DNA of 64,000 nt from Clostridiales bacterium 1_7_47FAA (GTDB lineage Bacteria > Bacillota > Clostridia > Lachnospirales > Lachnospiraceae). This document shows, piece by piece, positions 62,561 through 64,000 of this stretch. Made by a program: the position numbers and the translations under genes. The stretch covers positions 1-64,000 of the forward strand of contig DS990260.1 in assembly GCA_000155435.1 (NCBI GenBank), written 5' to 3'. The notes below the pieces were generated by a model that searched no databases, was not told the DNA's origin, and saw only the letters and a program-made list of their open reading frames with translations. The first letter of the stretch is position 1; the number at the start of each line of letters is the position of its first letter.

Positions 62561-62685
62561 CTTCCTAGAGCCAAAGCATGGTTCTGTAGTAAACTTCACA
62601 ATACAAATACTATCCCCTCCGATTACTCCCCTACATAGGACATAATGCTGTAATCTGGACTCCCTAATCCAGGTATTTCTCCTGA

Positions 62686-62868
62686 AGATATATAATCTTG
62701 CTGTTAAGGCGGCGGATGTACCGGGCGCTGATACGGTTAAAAGAGACAAACCTGTCCATCAATCAGATTGCCCTTATGGCAGGGTATGGAAATAACAGTA
62801 ATTTCTATAAAGCCTTCAGGGAATACTACGGTATGTCACCTCGGGAATATGTGTACACGGAGTCATGA
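62686..62868 (+). pseudogene. AraC C-terminal fragment
   Basis: An open frame entered just after an in-frame stop (62683-62685) reads, from about 62719, YRALIRLKETNLSINQIALM and then GYGNNSNFYKAFREYYGMS, ending at a TGA. It closely parallels the last helix-turn-helix of the AraC regulator at 58139-59083 (same FYKAFREYYG), so it is the tail of a former paralogue. No start or DNA-binding first motif remains. Confidence 0.85.
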
Positions 62869-62937
62869 AACCCCTATCGGCTGCCTATCCCGCCGTTTTA
62901 TTTTTCATGTCACCTGTATCCGCATACAATTTTTAAT

Positions 62938-62965
62938 ACAAAAGGCTGGCACAACCGTGCCAGCC
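62938..62965 (-). terminator. Terminator of the aldo/keto reductase gene
   Basis: A perfect 9-bp G/C-rich stem (GGCTGGCAC at 62944-62952, GTGCCAGCC at 62957-62965) with a 4-base loop is followed on the minus strand by TTTTGTATT. Confidence 0.9.
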
Positions 62966-62983
62966 AGCTCCATGCATCCATAG

Positions 62984-63940
62984 CTATCTGATAAAATTTC
63001 CTGCGGCCTTCCAGATTTCGTACCACTCCTTACGCGTCAGCATGATATCTGCGCCCTGTGCATTTTCCGCAAGGTGTTTCACATTCATGGTACCTGATAT
63101 CGGAAGCAGATGCGCCGGATGACGCAATAACCATGCGATTGCGATTGCAGGAGCAGGGACACCGTACCGTTCGGCTACCTCTTCTATTTTTGCATTTAAT
63201 GGTTTATAATCCGGATGCCCAAGGAAACAGCCGCCCATATATCCGGCCTGCATTACAGACCAGCATTGGACCGTAATATCATTTAATCTGCAGTAATCAA
63301 GAACCCCTCCGTCCCTGTCAATTGCACACATATCGTCCATATTGACATACATCCCCCGTGAAATCAGCCCTGAATTGACAACACTCATCATCAGTTGGTT
63401 TGTAACAATCGGCTGTTTTACATACTTTTGCAAAAGCATAAGCTGTGTCGTGTTAAAGTTCGAAACACCGATATATCTGATTTTTCCGCTGACATACAGT
63501 TCGTCCAAAGCCTCCGCTATCTCTGCCGGATCTGCCAGGGCATCCGGCGCATGGAGCATATACACATCAATATAATCTGTTTTCAATCGTTTCAGACTGT
63601 CATTGGCCTCTTTTAAAATATAATCCTTAGAAAGGTCAATCGTTTCCGGCTTCCCCTGTCCCGGCTGGATTTCGGTAAATCCACATTTAGTCTGCAGAAT
63701 CATTTTTTCCCTGACAGATGGCGTCATATGTGCTGCTTTTGCAAAAAATTCCTCACAATATCCGAAGGGCCCTCCATCCATTCCGTAAATATCAGCATTC
63801 TCAAAAAAATTCAAACCCATTTCAAGGCATGTCGATATGTATTCCTCTGCCTGATACAGGTTGAGCTTATTTAGATGCATTAAGCCAATTGCCATTACCG
63901 GAATGTCAAGATCCGTACTGCCCAGCTTCATCCTCCTCAT
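62984..63940 (-). CDS. Aldo/keto reductase (YdhF-like)
   Basis: This 318-residue TIM-barrel oxidoreductase shows the catalytic tetrad: Asp/Tyr in FENADIYG, Lys in LQTKCGF and His in VYMLHAPD. The C-terminal LPISGTMNVKHLAENAQG fits the NADP-binding region. Reduces aldehydes or ketones. Start uncertain: the first ATG lacks a ribosome binding site, while GAGGAGG abuts a second ATG three codons on. The 60 bases upstream to the window edge hold no other gene. Confidence 0.92.
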   Translation of the reverse strand: MRRMKLGSTDLDIPVMAIGLMHLNKLNLYQAEEYISTCLEMGLNFFENADIYGMDGGPFGYCEEFFAKAAHMTPSVREKMILQTKCGFTEIQPGQGKPETIDLSKDYILKEANDSLKRLKTDYIDVYMLHAPDALADPAEIAEALDELYVSGKIRYIGVSNFNTTQLMLLQKYVKQPIVTNQLMMSVVNSGLISRGMYVNMDDMCAIDRDGGVLDYCRLNDITVQCWSVMQAGYMGGCFLGHPDYKPLNAKIEEVAERYGVPAPAIAIAWLLRHPAHLLPISGTMNVKHLAENAQGADIMLTRKEWYEIWKAAGNFIR

Positions 63941-64000
63941 CTGGTATTAGGGTGTAACCCAGACCCGCCAAAATATGGCATGGAATTAATCGTTACCATA

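Larger units (their letters stand above)
62561..62983. other. Gap with AraC fragment and terminator
   Basis: These 423 bases contain a decayed AraC C-terminus (62686-62868) and a terminator for the aldo/keto reductase gene (62938-62965). Nothing else coding was recognised. Confidence 0.8.

Overview
The window looks like chromosomal DNA of a gut-type member of the Lachnospiraceae, most like the Enterocloster/Clostridium bolteae-clostridioforme group. This rests on gene style rather than any single marker: near-consensus Gram-positive ribosome binding sites, many paralogous ABC sugar importers, AraC/FCD/LysR-type regulators, MATE exporters, a sodium-pump decarboxylase and a BlaI/M56 pair, with roughly balanced base composition. 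No rRNA, tRNA, CRISPR array, insertion sequence or prophage was seen.

Layout. 1-6.9 kb: the end of ychF, a small two-gene unit for unknown secreted/basic proteins, a sodium/amino-acid symporter, then a promoter-operator followed by a cyclase-family amide hydrolase, an acetamidase/formamidase and an FCD-type regulator. 6.9-16.4 kb: a convergent eight-gene operon (SDR dehydrogenase, ribose-type ABC importer, sugar-nucleotide-like epimerase, hydantoinase/allantoinase-like amidohydrolase, M20 N-carbamoylase-like hydrolase, RidA) behind a DauR/YheO-type regulator. Together these two units look like uptake and stepwise opening of a cyclic amide or ureide that may carry a sugar. 16.7-24.2 kb: sodium-pump decarboxylase beta and mini-gamma subunits with a CNNM/CorC-type protein, then a roughly 970-base non-coding stretch with a G-quadruplex motif, two very long imperfect palindromes and an 18-bp tandem array, then a heterodimeric ABC exporter divergent from a LysR regulator.

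25-34 kb: BrkB-type membrane protein, acylphosphatase, 2-hydroxyacid dehydrogenase, a YARHG lipoprotein, a BlaI/M56 metalloprotease sensor pair with clear operators, and a protein that fuses a PTS EIIC-type membrane domain to a c-di-GMP EAL phosphodiesterase. 34-43 kb: a sugar-type ABC importer (solute-binding lipoprotein plus two permeases, no ATPase) co-directional with an HlyD-like adaptor and a MacB-core-like membrane protein. It is divergent from an OmpR-type two-component system, with a roughly 30-bp inverted repeat between the two units. An AraC-GNAT fusion, a split UPF0718-type permease, a Crp/Fnr regulator and a DUF2812 protein follow.

47-64 kb is an accessory region with gene remnants (zeta toxin, DUF362, SDR and AraC fragments). 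Its core is a tight eight-gene minus-strand run: iron alcohol dehydrogenase, C_GCAxxG_C_C protein, rhodanese, flavodoxin-fold reductase, DUF2271-like lipoprotein, AlkZ-related protein, MATE exporter and UvrA2-like protein. Upstream are a cytidylate-kinase-like protein, a second MATE exporter and a divergent AraC regulator. A repeated 13-bp motif, found twice before the alcohol dehydrogenase and once beside the AraC gene, suggests that this AraC protein controls both units. The window closes with a sugar O-acetyltransferase, a 6-phospho-beta-glucosidase, another AraC regulator and an aldo/keto reductase.
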